A DNA stretch of 64,000 nt from Sphagnum compactum (GCA_965153455.1 OZ234502.1:475267-539266); one strand, 5' to 3'. Positions 24,014 to 35,532 are shown, counted from the stretch's first letter. Numbers and translations are program-made. The notes: generated from the letters alone by a model not told the origin.

Positions 24014-27000
24014 TCAAATTGCTGGAAATTTTGTCAAGACCTTGGGTAACGATTGCACACCAGGCTCTCGAAGCTCTGTGGTTCCATAGCGATGTATGTG
24101 GTTCATCGCATGGTTGATGAACATGGATACTTCATATCGTTGCTGCATGAACATAGGTATTTCCCCTTTTGCAGTTGACCACCTCAAACTTCCAATGGAA
24201 GTAATGTCTCGTTCAGTTTTGAATTTGTAAAGACGAACCTCCTCGCAATCCAGTGGAACCCATTCACCAACAATGGTTGGCCAAAGAGTTTTGTTGATGC
24301 CAGCATGCATGAATTGTCTGCGACCTTTTGCAATTTCGTCCATAATTTCTACATGGTACAGGAAATTAAAATTTAAAGAACTTGGGCATTCATTTGGATT
24401 CACAAGAAAACCAGCAAATTGAGTATTTGAATACTCCATAGTAGCTGCAATAGCACGACTATCTCCAAACGTGTCTATCATACCCAAATTTCCTTGAGCT
24501 TGCGTCCCAACACCCACTAGTGGTATTTGAACTTGCACATTAGCTTGACCTGACATTTGGTTTGCAATAGATCTTGAACCTGTGAATGTTTCTATCATTG
24601 AACTTTTGGTAAAGTCTATCGAAGTCACTGTTCCAGATAAAAGTCTTGCAGCTAGATTTTCCTCACAAGTGAGAAAAATGAAAGGAACCCACACAAATGG
24701 AAGGAAATAACATTTCTCCACCTTTTTATCTTGAAAACCATTTTCGTGATATGAAAATGTTATCATTCTATATGGGCACATTAATGAACATACTAAATTA
24801 TTAAAATAATATTCGATTTTAAGAACATTGGAACTTGGGTTTGATTAATGCCAATATGGGTGACCAACCTATTTTAGTACTATCATCATATGAAGCCTAA
24901 GTTTGACATGAATTTTTTTTTAAAAAATTTTAAATTTGTGTGTGTGTGAAGGGAAAGGCCTTTAGTTTTAACCATCATATACATCCCATTTCAATAGGAG
25001 GCTATTTATATCATAGTTAAAAAAAACTTTTTCAACTATATATTATGTTATATTTTATATATTTATTTTTCACAACAAAATAATAATAATAAATGTTTAA
25101 ACTTGTTTTCATACTATTAATTAATGAATTTGGCCCAACTTTAAGACCTTTCCTCTCAAGTAAGATCATAAAGTCACTTGTTGCGTGCGTGCGTCTGTCG
25201 AGGTCCGTTTATCGAGGTCCAGTGCCTTGTCTGTCCGTCGAGGTCCTGAAAGTCGAGGTCTTGTCCGTCCGTCGAGGTCCTGAAACCCAGATCCCAAATT
25301 GTAAAAGTAAAATAACCACCCAAAAACCTGCCTGGCTCCTCTTTTCCGGGTTTTAGTGAAACCCGGCAGTTCTGTGCACGAAAACCCGGCAGTTCTGTGA
25401 TCATGTGGATGAAATATTATACGTTTTTAGTTCCATCCAATGAGCTCAGAGTTCTGGATGGGTGGTTATGAGGATGAGATATCATGTATTTGTAGTTCCG
25501 TCCAATTAGGAGGAATGATTTGTGGATGAAATATTAAAGATTTTGTAGTTTTGTCCACTTAGAGTTTTGGATGGATTGATTATGTGGATGAAATATTTAT
25601 GTATTCGTAAGTTCCGTCTAATGATAAGTTTTGCATGGTGATTTATTTGGATGAAATATCATGTATTTGTAATTCCGTCCAATTAGGAGTTCTGGATGGA
25701 TGATTATGCAGGTGAAAATATTACGTATTTAGAGTTCCATCTAATTAGGAGTTCTGGATGGATTGATGATGTGGATGAAATATTCTGTATTTATATAATT
25801 CTATCCAATTAGGAGTTCTGGATGGATGATTATGTGGATGAAAATATCATTATATTTGATTATGTGGATGAAAATATCACGTATTTGGGAGTTCCATCTA
25901 ATTATGAGGATGTGGATGAAACATTTTGGACTCCCAGTTTTTTCCCAGTGCCGTGCCATGCCTGCAAGGCACGGGTTACCACTAGTTATCATGATAATAC
26001 CCCAAATCCAAATCTTCATGATATTTAAGTTGACCCCCACCCAAATTGTATTGAGTCACTATTGTGGTGGTTATCTTGTGACTGTCTCCCAACATTTCAA
26101 ACTTGAACTTAAGCCAAGGGGCAATTGTTGCACTTTTTATGCGACCATCTGGGTCAGCAAGTTCCTTTGTCAATCCTTTATGGAAAGTACCCCCACATTC
26201 CGGTATAACAATCACAGTCAAAGACCCATTCTTTTCTGAAACTATTGGTCCTTTTCCTGAAGGAGATTCAGAGAGCAACTGGAAAGGATTTCCTCCAAAT
26301 GATTGTTGATCAACTTGCCCACCTAATTCCATCTGTTCACTTGAAGTGCCCCCTTGATTACTTACTGCACCTTCCATAGGTTCATGTGAGGTAGCCCCTT
26401 GATCATGGTCTCCACCATCCATAGGTTCATTTGAGCTACCACCTTGATCACTAACTTTGCCTTCCATTGTTTCAGTTGAAACATCCTTTAGATGTTGCAA
26501 CCATGAAGGCTTGGCATTTTCACTTTTAAGCCCCATCTTTTCAGCAAGCTCAAAAATAAGGGGAAACATTTCACCAGTTTGTTTGCTCATGTTATCCTCT
26601 ACATACATGCAAAGGCCTTCAGATCTGAATCCCCCCAACCCAACTCCAAATCTTTTTGATGACTCTTCTGGTGTCAAATTGCACATTGGCAATTTGTAGT
26701 TGATTGGGAACTTTGGAACATTGATGCTCATTGGTACAAAACTTGTCTCCTTCCACAAGTCCAACCACATGTGTTCATTGATTTGTATCACCATCACCTC
26801 AAATTGTTCTGTGACCACAACCTTGGATCTTTGTAGGCCTACCCCTACAACTTTTGACATGTCTTCAACTTGTCCAAAAAGAAATTCTATCGCATCAGCC
26901 CCTTCAAAAGTTCCCTTTCTTCCCACAATAAGGATTGAATCATTTTCCAATTGTGGAAGCCCAATTTGGAAGCAATTTTCTGAGGTGTCACTTGCTTCAA

Positions 27001-30000
27001 CTGTTGATGATTGCTTTTGTTGCTGGACATAATCATCACTCCCAAATGACTCACTGAGGGAAACTCTTCTGTACCAAGAACACAAGTCACATTCCCTTAG
27101 TAAACATTTATTTAACAATTGGACATACTATCAATAGAACCATGTTTCACTTTTACAAAAATATTAACTATGGCTCTTGATACCTACAATTTTCAAAGGA
27201 AACAAACACCTCAAAATTACTTTTATGCATCACACAATTGATTAAAGTTGTTTTGAATGATATTCTTTTGTCTTAAATGAATACGATGCTCATATCTTGT
27301 CAATATCAAACAAACATTTGTTTATCATGATTCACATTTTTTCACATTCTAATGAAAACATCATTGTGAATACTAAGTGCACAAATTTAATCCACTTGCA
27401 AACTTGCAAGTGGGAAATGTTTGGACTTTGACATTCTGTGGACAACCGTGTAAGTGGTTATAGGTTTGATTGAATGTCACATTGGCTTTACCCATGATAG
27501 CTAATGGGGTCACTAAGAAAATTGGTCATCAAAATTGTTGGAACAAAATTATTTCAGATTGAAATTGCAACAAGACTGGTGTCCTCATTATGGTGGTTTT
27601 AAAATGCTCAATTTTGAAAACGAAGTAATGGATCTATGAGCTCCCAATCACATTTGGTCTCAGTAAACATGCTGCCATTTTTCCACAGCCAGTTCATGTT
27701 ACAAAGTTGTGTACCCCAATTACTGTACTTGCACCTAAAAATTGAAGCTTCAACCTCTGGGTGTTAAAATCTTAATTATGCACTTTGCACATAGATTATT
27801 CTAGGTAATTGAATTATTTTTAATCATGGGTGCAACTATGTTGGTTTCATCCATTTAACCTTTGTTGGTCCCATGATGTAACATAATCGTCATTTTTCCA
27901 TACACAACCCATCCAAGTCTTTTCCATTGAATCATATCTATAAATAAGTCCCACAAATTCAAGGCCTTAATGGATTGTCATGAACAATGTATGTTGTTAG
28001 AATTTGATTTCGTTGGACCCAAAAAATACTTGGTATATAAAAGACTAACCTTGAACCAGATGGACTTTCATAGTTGATCACCATTTGTTGATGGTGATCC
28101 TTTCCCTTTCCCGGGGGGCTGCAGGACTGATCATCACCCACTTCGACCTGCAGAGTAGCAAGAAGACACATCTCATCAACATTTATGTACTACTGCACAG
28201 TGGAAATTTCTATGCATTGGTTAAAGAATTCTATACATATGCCAAGATTAAATTTGCCTTCGAACAACATAGTAGTGGTAGGTCACTTTTGCTTAAAAAA
28301 TCAGTACAATTTTTCTAGAGTACATGGAAGACACTTTACCTCAGTAAAATTTCTCCTGGATTTTGAGAAAACTTTCTCCTGGATTGTGAACCCATCTTGC
28401 ATCAGTGAAGATTTATATTCCTGTAAAATTGAAATTGTTAGTGAGTTGGTAACAGATTGTACATATGAACATAGGCATATGAAACTCTAAACAATCAGAA
28501 GCACAATTGTCCTACCCTGATCAAATCTCCCCGCCTCATAAAGCAGATAGCCTGTAGTTTGTTACGACCTTGATCTCGTACAACAAATTCTCTACTATAT
28601 CAATACCTTCAGATGCTGGGGAGAACTTACATAATAAGCAGGAAGAAGTGGTGATTTATCACCAAGGTACTCAACTAAGGGCCTTCCGATTTCATCCTTC
28701 AGGGCCAAATACTCAACACAAAATGGGCCTTGATTTTGCCTAGGATCCCCTTTCTTCAATAAATGCCGGTGGAACCTTAGACCAACCTTCCATTCAGCTT
28801 GAAGCTTGATCTCATCCACACTAAACTTCCTACTGCTGCTGGCATTGTAAAACCAAAGACGCTTTTTCCATAGAAGTGCGTCATCCAAAGTTGCTTCAAT
28901 TTTGTTAAAGCCAAAGTTTTTTCGCTTTGGCCAAATATTGCATCTAATTGCTATCTCCTTGTTCTTGACCGTGTACTTGATGATGATAGAAGTATCTGTG
29001 ATTTCATGGCTTAACCACCTGAGAAAACTGTGTCAGATCCCCAACCCCCATAAAAGCATTTAGTAGGAAACCAAGAGCATATGGAAGGCTTGTGAATAAA
29101 TGTAGGTGGGCATAACAACTTCTGAAACAATCTTCATAATTTTTGCTTTTCTATATCAAACATTCTAAGCCATACAAGCCACTTACAAGCTCTTCTCAAT
29201 ATTTGACATGAAACAAAACAGTTTCTAGAACTGCATACATATGCAATGACTATATGTTAACATGTGACTGCAATAGATGAAAATGAGGGAAAATCTTAGG
29301 TCAATCAAAGCTTGAGTGTTTCAATTATACCCATTGCTAGAGTTTGCTTGAGAGTATGTCTGTGATCCAGAACTCCCATCTGTGGGATTTGATGTTCCTC
29401 CATTTTTACTGAAGGATTCCTGTAAAACACATTTTTCCCTTTAGATTTTCATCATGCCAACCTGATTGGTGCCAGTTCTGTGTTGCAGTGCTTGATCATG
29501 GTAGCTACATGATGCATTAGAAGGGTGCAGGTTGAATGACAAGGGACTTCACTTTTGTCACATTCATCACTAGCCTTCAATCTCCAACTGAGGACGAACT
29601 AGTTCTCAGATTCAATGGCCTTTTAGTAGAGGAGTTGTGCTTCACTACACCGATATATGTATATATATATATATTAGTTCATGTTCTGGCCTCCCAGCAA
29701 GCCATCAATACCCGTCCTTGATCTCTGAAGCATTTGTCCTTGTGAACTCAACAATGCATGGAAAGGAAATCTAAACACCAGGTCCATCCCTAATCTAACA
29801 ACAGGCTCAAATAAAAACCCAATTGACCTGCTACTGCTACAAAAGGATATCTATCTGGTACCAAAGGAGAAAAACTCTTGGATAATAAACAACAAAGCTC
29901 TGACCAGTTAAAAACTGGTCATCTGTAGGAATTCATGTAGTAATAAGGATGGCAATGGTTTTTCCCACCACGCAACATCTGTTGATTAGAAAGTAATATT

Positions 30001-31195
30001 CTGCAAGGTACATAGATTGAAAGTGCAAGAATTCAGTTCAAATTTGAGGAGAGTTTGTTCATTGCAGCTTTTATACAGTATTCACAGGGAGATTTACAAA
30101 GCAACTGACCTCATTGCAAACTTGAAAGCTTAAATGCTCCTCATGATCTTCAATGTAGAGCCTGAACAGAACCTCCCTCATGCTGGGTCGTCGATCTGGG
30201 TTACCATCAACACACTGCATGGCCAATTGCACAACTGCCAGTAGCTGATGCTGCATCAACTCACTGCGTGGGTTGATCTTAGCATCCACCACCTTAGGCA
30301 AGTCTAGATCACTGCACAGAATTTCTCTACACCAGGTCACCAAGCTCGTCATAGTCATAGTGTCAAAGCCTTCTTTGCCTGTCACGAGCTCAAGGAGCAC
30401 GACCCCGTAACTATATACATCATTCTTCACGATGACTTCTCCAGTTGCAATGATCGCAGGATCAATATACCCGAAAGTACCGATGAAGCAACCACTGGTA
30501 GGGGCATCTAGAGTCAGTGGCTTGCTAATCCCAAAGTTTGTGATTTTAGCATGCATACCAGCACCTAACAGAATGTTGCTTGGATTGATGTCACAATGGA
30601 CAAGAGTTGGCTTTGCATGGTTGTGGAGATACTCCAGCCCCTGTGCAACATCGATCGCCACCTGCATTCTCTCGTGCCAGTTCAAGAAGTGCCTAGTGGA
30701 CTCAGTCGAGGTCTCACTCTTCGTTCCATGCAGGTGCTGCTGCAGTGAGCCATTCTCCATAAACTCATAAACGAGAAAGAGCTGGTCCCCTTCAATGCAA
30801 TAGCCAAGCAACGCCACGATATTACAATGGTGGAGCCCAGAAACCCTCCAGAGTTCATTCCAGAATGATTCTTGGTTGTTAATGTCCTTAGATCTGTTGC
30901 TCAGCAACCCATCCAAAGGTTTGTCCCCGTTGAGGATTTTCAACGCAGCTTTTTGCGGTGGTTCCAAACCTGGGAGAAAGCCTTCATACACAGTGCACTT
31001 GCGACCCTTCCCCAAAACTACTTCAAATGAGTTTGTCATGGTAAGAATTTCCTGAAGCGTGAACTTTCTGAGAGGCTCAACCTGCACTTCTGTTGGACTC
31101 TTCATCATCATCTGGGGGGTTGCGTGGCTGCCAGATTCTGAATTTGATTGATGGAGAGGTTGCTCCTGCAGAGAAGCCTCCGCCTTTTTCGGCAT
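24014..31195 (-). CDS. Receptor-like (pseudo)kinase fused to a large unassigned C-terminal region
   Basis: Minus-strand exons: 1 at 31195 or further upstream to 30110 (kinase); 2 at 29419-29331; 3 at 29018-28631; 4 at 28551-28516; 5 at 28420-28340; 6 at 28147-28050; 7 at 27068 to about 26041; 8 at about 24661-24014. Exons 2-6 have good splice signals and phases 0,2,0,0,0,2 that keep one frame open throughout. The join from 7 to 8 is less certain. The kinase exon has FTLQEILTMTNSFEVVLGKG, ALKIL for the ATP lysine, HCDINPSN for the catalytic loop, TNFGIS where DFG is expected, and GTFGYIDP. This resembles RLK/Pelle kinases of plants. No membrane span occurs between 31195 and the kinase, so the product would be cytoplasmic unless an upstream exon adds one. 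The C-terminal region of about 790 residues matches nothing I recognise. Confidence 0.7.
25152..25985 (+). mobile_element. Non-autonomous Helitron (copy 1) in the kinase-gene intron
   Basis: The 3' end carries the Helitron signature: a hairpin with stem CCGTGCC/GGCACGG at 25951-25974, seven bases, then CTAG at 25982-25985, followed by T. The 5' part shares ATAAAGTCACTTG with the second copy at 44367, though the terminal TC is eroded here. The interior is a tandem array of GTTCTGGATGGATGATTATG and GTGGATGAAATAT units. No Rep/helicase is encoded. It lies in the minus-strand intron between exons 7 and 8, about 55 bp from exon 7. Confidence 0.75.
25395..25925 (+). repeat. Minisatellite inside Helitron copy 1
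   Basis: Seven to eight imperfect units of about 60-80 bp occur. Each contains GTGGATGAAATATxx, then a GTATTTxTAGTTCCGTCCAATTAG-like stretch (core TTCCGTCCAATTAGGAG) and GTTCTGGATGGATGATTATG. The same unit appears about three times in the Helitron at 44367-44988, so it is a property of the family. Confidence 0.75.
30110..31195 (-). CDS. Kinase-domain exon (RLK/Pelle type, NFG motif)
   Basis: This is one exon of about 362 codons from ATG at 31195. An upstream acceptor near 31215 (TATAGCAG) would extend it by VSDKLLVE. Motifs in order: glycine loop GKGRKCTVYEG with the third glycine replaced by cysteine; ALKIL; FWNELWRVSGLHHCNIVALLG as the helix C and beta-4 region; FLVYEFMENGSL; HCDINPSNILL, a non-RD catalytic loop with intact Asp and Asn; TNFGISK, the metal-binding Asp changed to Asn by a GAC-to-AAC type change near 30537; FGYIDP; DVYSYGVVLLELVTG; RRPSMREV. 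The loss of the DFG aspartate suggests weak or absent phosphotransfer. The exon ends at GAG followed by donor GTCAGT. Confidence 0.88.
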
Positions 31196-31307
31196 TTCCA
31201 CCAGAAGCTTGTCAGAAACCTGCTATAAAAATGATTGCAATACTGACTAATGTTGTCCAAATATAAGTCCCTGTGCCATCAGATCTTGCAAGCTTTGGAA
31301 TTTAGGG

Positions 31308-31505
31308 TCATGCAGCTGCAATGGGGGGACCTTCTTGGGCTGTGTACAAGTCAGGTGAGAGTTTGTTCGGTGTCATCATTGTCTTGATTGTTGCTTTTCC
31401 AGCTTGTGCTTCCTGTACGTTGGAGAGCGTAACCATCATACTTCCCAGTATGAGTATAATCAGCACTACTGAGGACAAAGCTTTTGGCAAGTGTGCAGCA
31501 GTCAT
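31308..31505 (-). CDS. Small open frame with signal-peptide-like N-terminus
   Basis: A 65-codon open frame starts at a true ATG with MTAAHLPKALSSVVLIILIL, a hydrophobic core followed by a plausible cleavage region (VQEAQAG) and a short polar tail ending PPIAAA. It lies about 110 bp upstream of the kinase exon on the same strand. It might be a secreted peptide or the true N-terminus of the kinase gene (signal anchor). I could not find a donor/acceptor pair that joins it in phase to the kinase exon, and no known peptide-hormone motif is visible. Confidence 0.3.
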   Translation of the reverse strand: MTAAHLPKALSSVVLIILILGSMMVTLSNVQEAQAGKATIKTMMTPNKLSPDLYTAQEGPPIAAA

Positions 31506-32370
31506 AGTGATTTACAGTCCTATCTTCCATCCTCATACTTTCTGGATGTCGTCTTTCTCTGACAAACGCTCTAAAATCTGTAAGCTTGTGATTGTCTCCA
31601 AGAAAATTCACCTTCTTTATCTCTCAAGCTTTCTCGAACTCCCTGGAAGCAAGCACATACAAAAGTGATGTTAGAAACATAAAGAACAAAATCCCCCTTG
31701 CACTGGAGCTCAAAGTCCACAAACAGAAAGTTCAAGCAATAGCAGGAGGAGATATATGCCTTGCAGCTCTCAATAACACTGCCTTTGGACAACTCCCTCT
31801 TCTTCCCCAGATTGCCGCAACATGAGAAATTTGAGTATCCATTGAAAGCTACAAAAAGTGCACCGACCCTCTTCACCCCCGCTATCTCTCTCTCTCTCTT
31901 GCAAAGATTCAGAAGAGCAGAGAATCAGAAATACCTTAACCTCAAGGTGTCTGCTATTCTCTTCTCCTCCAAGCTCCATCCCCATAGCCAAAGAAATCTG
32001 AGAATTCCGAAGCTTGAAGCTGCTCCTCCCCTTCTTGTTTGGGGTACTGGCTAGGATCAGTGACATGTGAAAGAAGTATAGGAAGAAGATGTTTGAACAG
32101 TGATAAGATTCAAAGTTAGGCTAGAACTCAACATATTTCCGGAGGGGCCTTCTACAGATCTTGAAAATCAACCCAAACACTTTCTTCACAAGGTGAGATT
32201 CACATAAATCCTCGCTTCTAAAGCTTGACCAAAACAAAATCTTAACAATCTGCAAAACTCAAAAAATATGAACTGAATTTAATTCCACCAAATCCCACTC
32301 TACCAAAGCTAATAGGATTGCCAGAAAATTCTTGCCCAACACTCCACAAGACAGCAACAAAAGAGTCAAA

Positions 32371-32408
32371 CACACACACACACACACCCAACCCACCCAC
32401 CCACCCAC
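32371..32408 (+). repeat. CA / CCCA microsatellite
   Basis: A run of CA dinucleotides grades into CCCA units. It is probably in the 5' flank of the kinase gene. Confidence 0.7.
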
Positions 32409-32635
32409 TTGGCTAAGGAGCTGGAAACAGAACAACCCAAGAAAACAAAATCAAAAAACAGAGATGAATTTCTAAAGCTTACTACAAACACTTGGATTGG
32501 TTGCTCCACGAAACCCTCTCCAACATCCACAACCCATCAAATCTTTTTCACAAAGTCCAGGAGACGAAGAAGAAGGAGGAGAGGATTGTATGCTTAGGAG
32601 TGCTTTGGAAGCAAAATGGCACAAGAGTCAACAAC

Positions 32636-32832
32636 ACCAGTGTTGGGCAATTCTTGCTCTCATGAAGAACCTCCGGTTCAGGTTCTCAATAAACATTAGA
32701 ACCGTTCCAGTCCCAGTACCACACAAAAAATTAAAACCCTGGGATTCCATTGTGGGTCTGGTTCTGGTTACAAACTGGAACCAGAACTGACAATTGTAAC
32801 TGGTCCCATCGGGTACCCACCCAACATTGGTT
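32636..32832. mobile_element. Probable short hAT-type element (MITE)
   Basis: The left end CCAGTGTTGGGCAATTC and the right end TACCCACCCAACATTGG resemble the TIRs of the two hAT elements at 5470-6133 and 6623-10686. The interior has repeated GGTTC/GAACC motifs (CCGGTTCAGGTTCTC, GGTTCTGGTTACAAACTGG, GAACCAGAACTG). I could not find a matching 8-bp target duplication, so the ends are provisional. Confidence 0.5.
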
Positions 32833-33021
32833 AGCAGGATGATTTTGGGTTTTGTGGGTACCTCAAATTTTTAATTAGCGGGTTAAACATTCATTAACTA
32901 TTTAATTAATTAAATTTTTTATGTATGAGGTTTAATCAATTAAATAATTATTTTTTTAATAATTAATTAATTTAATTAGTTAATTTTAATTAGTGGGTTG
33001 TTGTGAAATTTTTAGTTTGTT

Positions 33022-33047
33022 GGGGGGGGGGGGGGGGGGGGGGGGGG
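33022..33047 (+). repeat. Poly-G tract (26 G)
   Basis: This is an uninterrupted run of about 26 G. It is likely to form G-quadruplex structure in single strands and to be unstable in length. Confidence 0.8.
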
Positions 33048-34439
33048 AGGAGTCCAGCTTTTTCCCTTTTGATGATGAGGGGGCATTTTTTTTTGGTTTG
33101 CTTTTGGGAGATTGGAAACTAGGCAATCAATTCACTAAATTAAAAATATGTGCCAATTCACTAAATTAGAAGTAGGAAAAATGGTGCAATTTTATTTTTT
33201 CTCTCTTTTCTTTTCTTGAGGCCATGTTTTTCTCTTTGTTCATTTTTTTTTAAATTTTCTCTTTTGGGTTTGTTCCAATCTCTTTCTCCCTATTTCTTTC
33301 TTCCTTAATACTGCTTGTGTACACAAGATGTGCCTAGGGGGAAAGAAAAAAAAAGAAAAAAGGCAAGGAGCATTTGTACATTGAGACTTCTATTGCAATT
33401 GGAGTGGTGCCTTCGAGACAAGGAATTTGTTCCTACCTTCACATGTGAAAGAGACCAATTGTATTGAATTGATAATTTTTATACCTATATACATTTTAAA
33501 AAAATTATAGATATAATGTACAACTTCTAATTTTAAAAAGTTCGTATTTTTTTTTTATTACCCAAAGTTTCACATCACATTTTTCGCCATTCACCAATCA
33601 GAGAAGCCCATCAACTTTGTTTTTTCTTAAAGTTTAAGGGCTCTCCCTGCCCAATTAAATTAATAGAAGACTCGATAGGTACCTAACCAAGGATAATAGT
33701 GCATGTAATTTATCATTATTGATTTAGTGGGTCAACAAAAGGAACAAGTCACAAAAACTTTAACCCTTCTAAATCCCTAAAACGTCCAATCTAACCACAC
33801 CGTTCCCTTGGCCTTTACTTAACCCTTCATGTAAACGTGAGATGCATGCCCAAACATTTCAAACATGTTTGGTGTTGTTGGGAGCCTAGAGCAAATTCTT
33901 GAATTTTTTAGCCAATCAAACGCTTTTTTGTGGGCCTCTTTATTATTGTAAAGACTTGCAATTGTTTTCCTTTGTATTTTTCCAGTTTTCTCGATTAAGG
34001 TATCTGCCCTAAAGCACGGCTTACTATCACCCTCTATTTTGGATTGGATTCGACCCCACAATTGCGCATGTATGGAAAGAGCTTGGTTTTAAGTAGTATA
34101 ACTAACATCGAATATTGTTTCACTTAGAATGATTTTAAAGTTTGGACGCACAATAATAGCAACAACATTAATTGGCAGAATTTTTATTTTTATTTTTTTT
34201 AATTTAGACATAGAAACTTTTGAATTTGTTATGGGTGCCATCATGAGCATATTTGGATGGAAATTTTAGTTTTCTCCAAGGTAAGGACAAAACTAATTTG
34301 CAAAGGCCTCAAAATGAAAAGTCCAACATAGGAGGAGTTGAGACATCAAGTCCAATTTACAATTCAAGGTGCATTGGGTGATATCACTGACCTCCCTTCT
34401 CAATCACATTTTACATGTTCTCAAGAGTTGCCCAATGAA
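33048..34439. other. Intergenic AT-rich sequence
   Basis: No domain or gene is recognised. An 80-codon minus-strand open frame at 33819-34061 has ordinary-looking composition but no recognisable family or start context, and I leave it unannotated. Confidence 0.45.
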
Positions 34440-35110
34440 GGTAGAAGACAAAAAAAAATTTCAAAAGGAATGAAAATTGGACTATTTTGGCATTGAAAAA
34501 GGCAATGAAGGCAATAGAAGATGGCGGTTGTGTAGTTAGAGCAACCTCTAGGCTTTACAACATTCCTGAGAATTCATTGAAAGGTCATCTTACAAGAAAA
34601 TCTTTGGGAAGGCAAAGTGGGAGGGTAGGACTATTGACAGCTTTTGAGGAAAAACACCTTGTGAATTGGGTTCTTAAAATGTAAAATTTAGGGCATTGCA
34701 TTCCACTCCAGCAACTCCGCTTCAAAGTGGTTAAAATTGCTCAAAATAGGGTGACACCATTCTCAAATGGCATTCCAGGGTCAGGCTGGTGGAAATGGTT
34801 CAAAATTCAACACCTTGAACTTTCTTTGAGAATGGCACAATAACTAGAATTGAGTAGAACAAAAGGCTTGTGGCAAGCTTCTACACAAACCTAAAAGAGT
34901 TTTATGAAGCACATGAATATCTTCCATCACATGTGTGGAATTGCAAAGAAAGTGGGGCACAAGCTAGACATATAGGAGGAGGAAGAATCTTGGCCAAAAG
35001 AGGTGTTAGGAATGTGCACACAGTCATACCCAATGCAAGAGAATGGCTAGTTGTGTTATTATATGTGAATGCAGCACACATGCACATTCCTAACTTCTAG
35101 ATTTTCAAAG
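34440..35110 (+). pseudogene. pogo/Tigger-like transposase fragment
   Basis: The first piece (34487-34684) reads ALKKAMKAIEDGGCVVRATS and YNIPENSLKGHL, matching a psq-type helix-turn-helix. GIPGSGWWKWFKIQHLELSLR follows after a stop, like a CENP-B HTH. At 34870-35100 comes FYTNLKEFYEAHEYLPSHVWN, CKESGAQA and ILAKRGVRNVHTVIPNAREW, matching the N-terminal part of a DDE_1 domain, where CDESG is expected but CKESG is seen. The catalytic Asp at that position is therefore lost. Several stops interrupt the frame. Confidence 0.7.
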
Positions 35111-35532
35111 GAAAAATTATGAAAGAAATTTCATGAGCAACAAAAGAGAAATAGAAAATTAGAAAAAAACTTGACGCTACATTGTGTTTTCTTCAAAGAA
35201 CCATTACTTCTACACTAGCACCAATGCCAATTATTGTAATTTCAGATTCTAGAGGAGTGGAAATGCCAACCTATTGGTAAGGAGCAATCGCAGCAGGTAC
35301 CTAAGCAAGAGAATTTGGGAAAAAAAAGTTGCAACAACTTGTAAACAATGATACTGGAAAAGAATTTCTTCAACAACTATTTGAAAAAGAACATGTTCCC
35401 AACATTGTACCTCAACACCCATGATTTCACCCAAAAATCATGATGAAGAGGAAAGGAAAAGCACTTGCAAAGGAATATGTTGAGAAACCTATCAAGAAAA
35501 GACCAACATCGAGAGTGAAAGAGGCCTAGAGG

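Larger units (their letters stand above)
24014..29419 (-). other. Exon block encoding the unassigned C-terminal region of the kinase gene
   Basis: Exon 2 is Ser/Gly/Asn-rich (SFSKNGGTSNPTDGSSGSQ) and looks like a linker. Exon 3 encodes a compact, charged and aromatic segment (WLSHEITDTSIIIKYTV, IRCNIWPKRKNFGF, WKKRLWFYNASSSRKF). Exons 4-6 are short. Exon 7 is long and carries VGVGLQRSKVVVTEQFEVMV, FPINYKLPMCNLTPEES and FGVGLGGFRSEGLCMYV. It then has about three imperfect repeats of a DQGGSSNEPMDGG-like unit (about 26330-26470) and a final beta-rich stretch. Exon 8 gives SGTVTSIDFTKSSMIETF, then GKGEIPMFMQ-type sequence and LREPGVQSLPK before the stop. The open length, codon-like spacing and splice agreement argue for real coding sequence. 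I recognise no domain family. Confidence 0.6.

Noticed and set aside
25395-25925. A CRISPR-like array
   Set aside because: The units are directly tandem with no unique spacers, lie inside a Helitron, and the DNA is eukaryotic.
33819-34061. 80-codon minus-strand frame with ordinary amino-acid composition
   Set aside because: No family, splice partners or start context could be recognised, so it is not supported as a gene.
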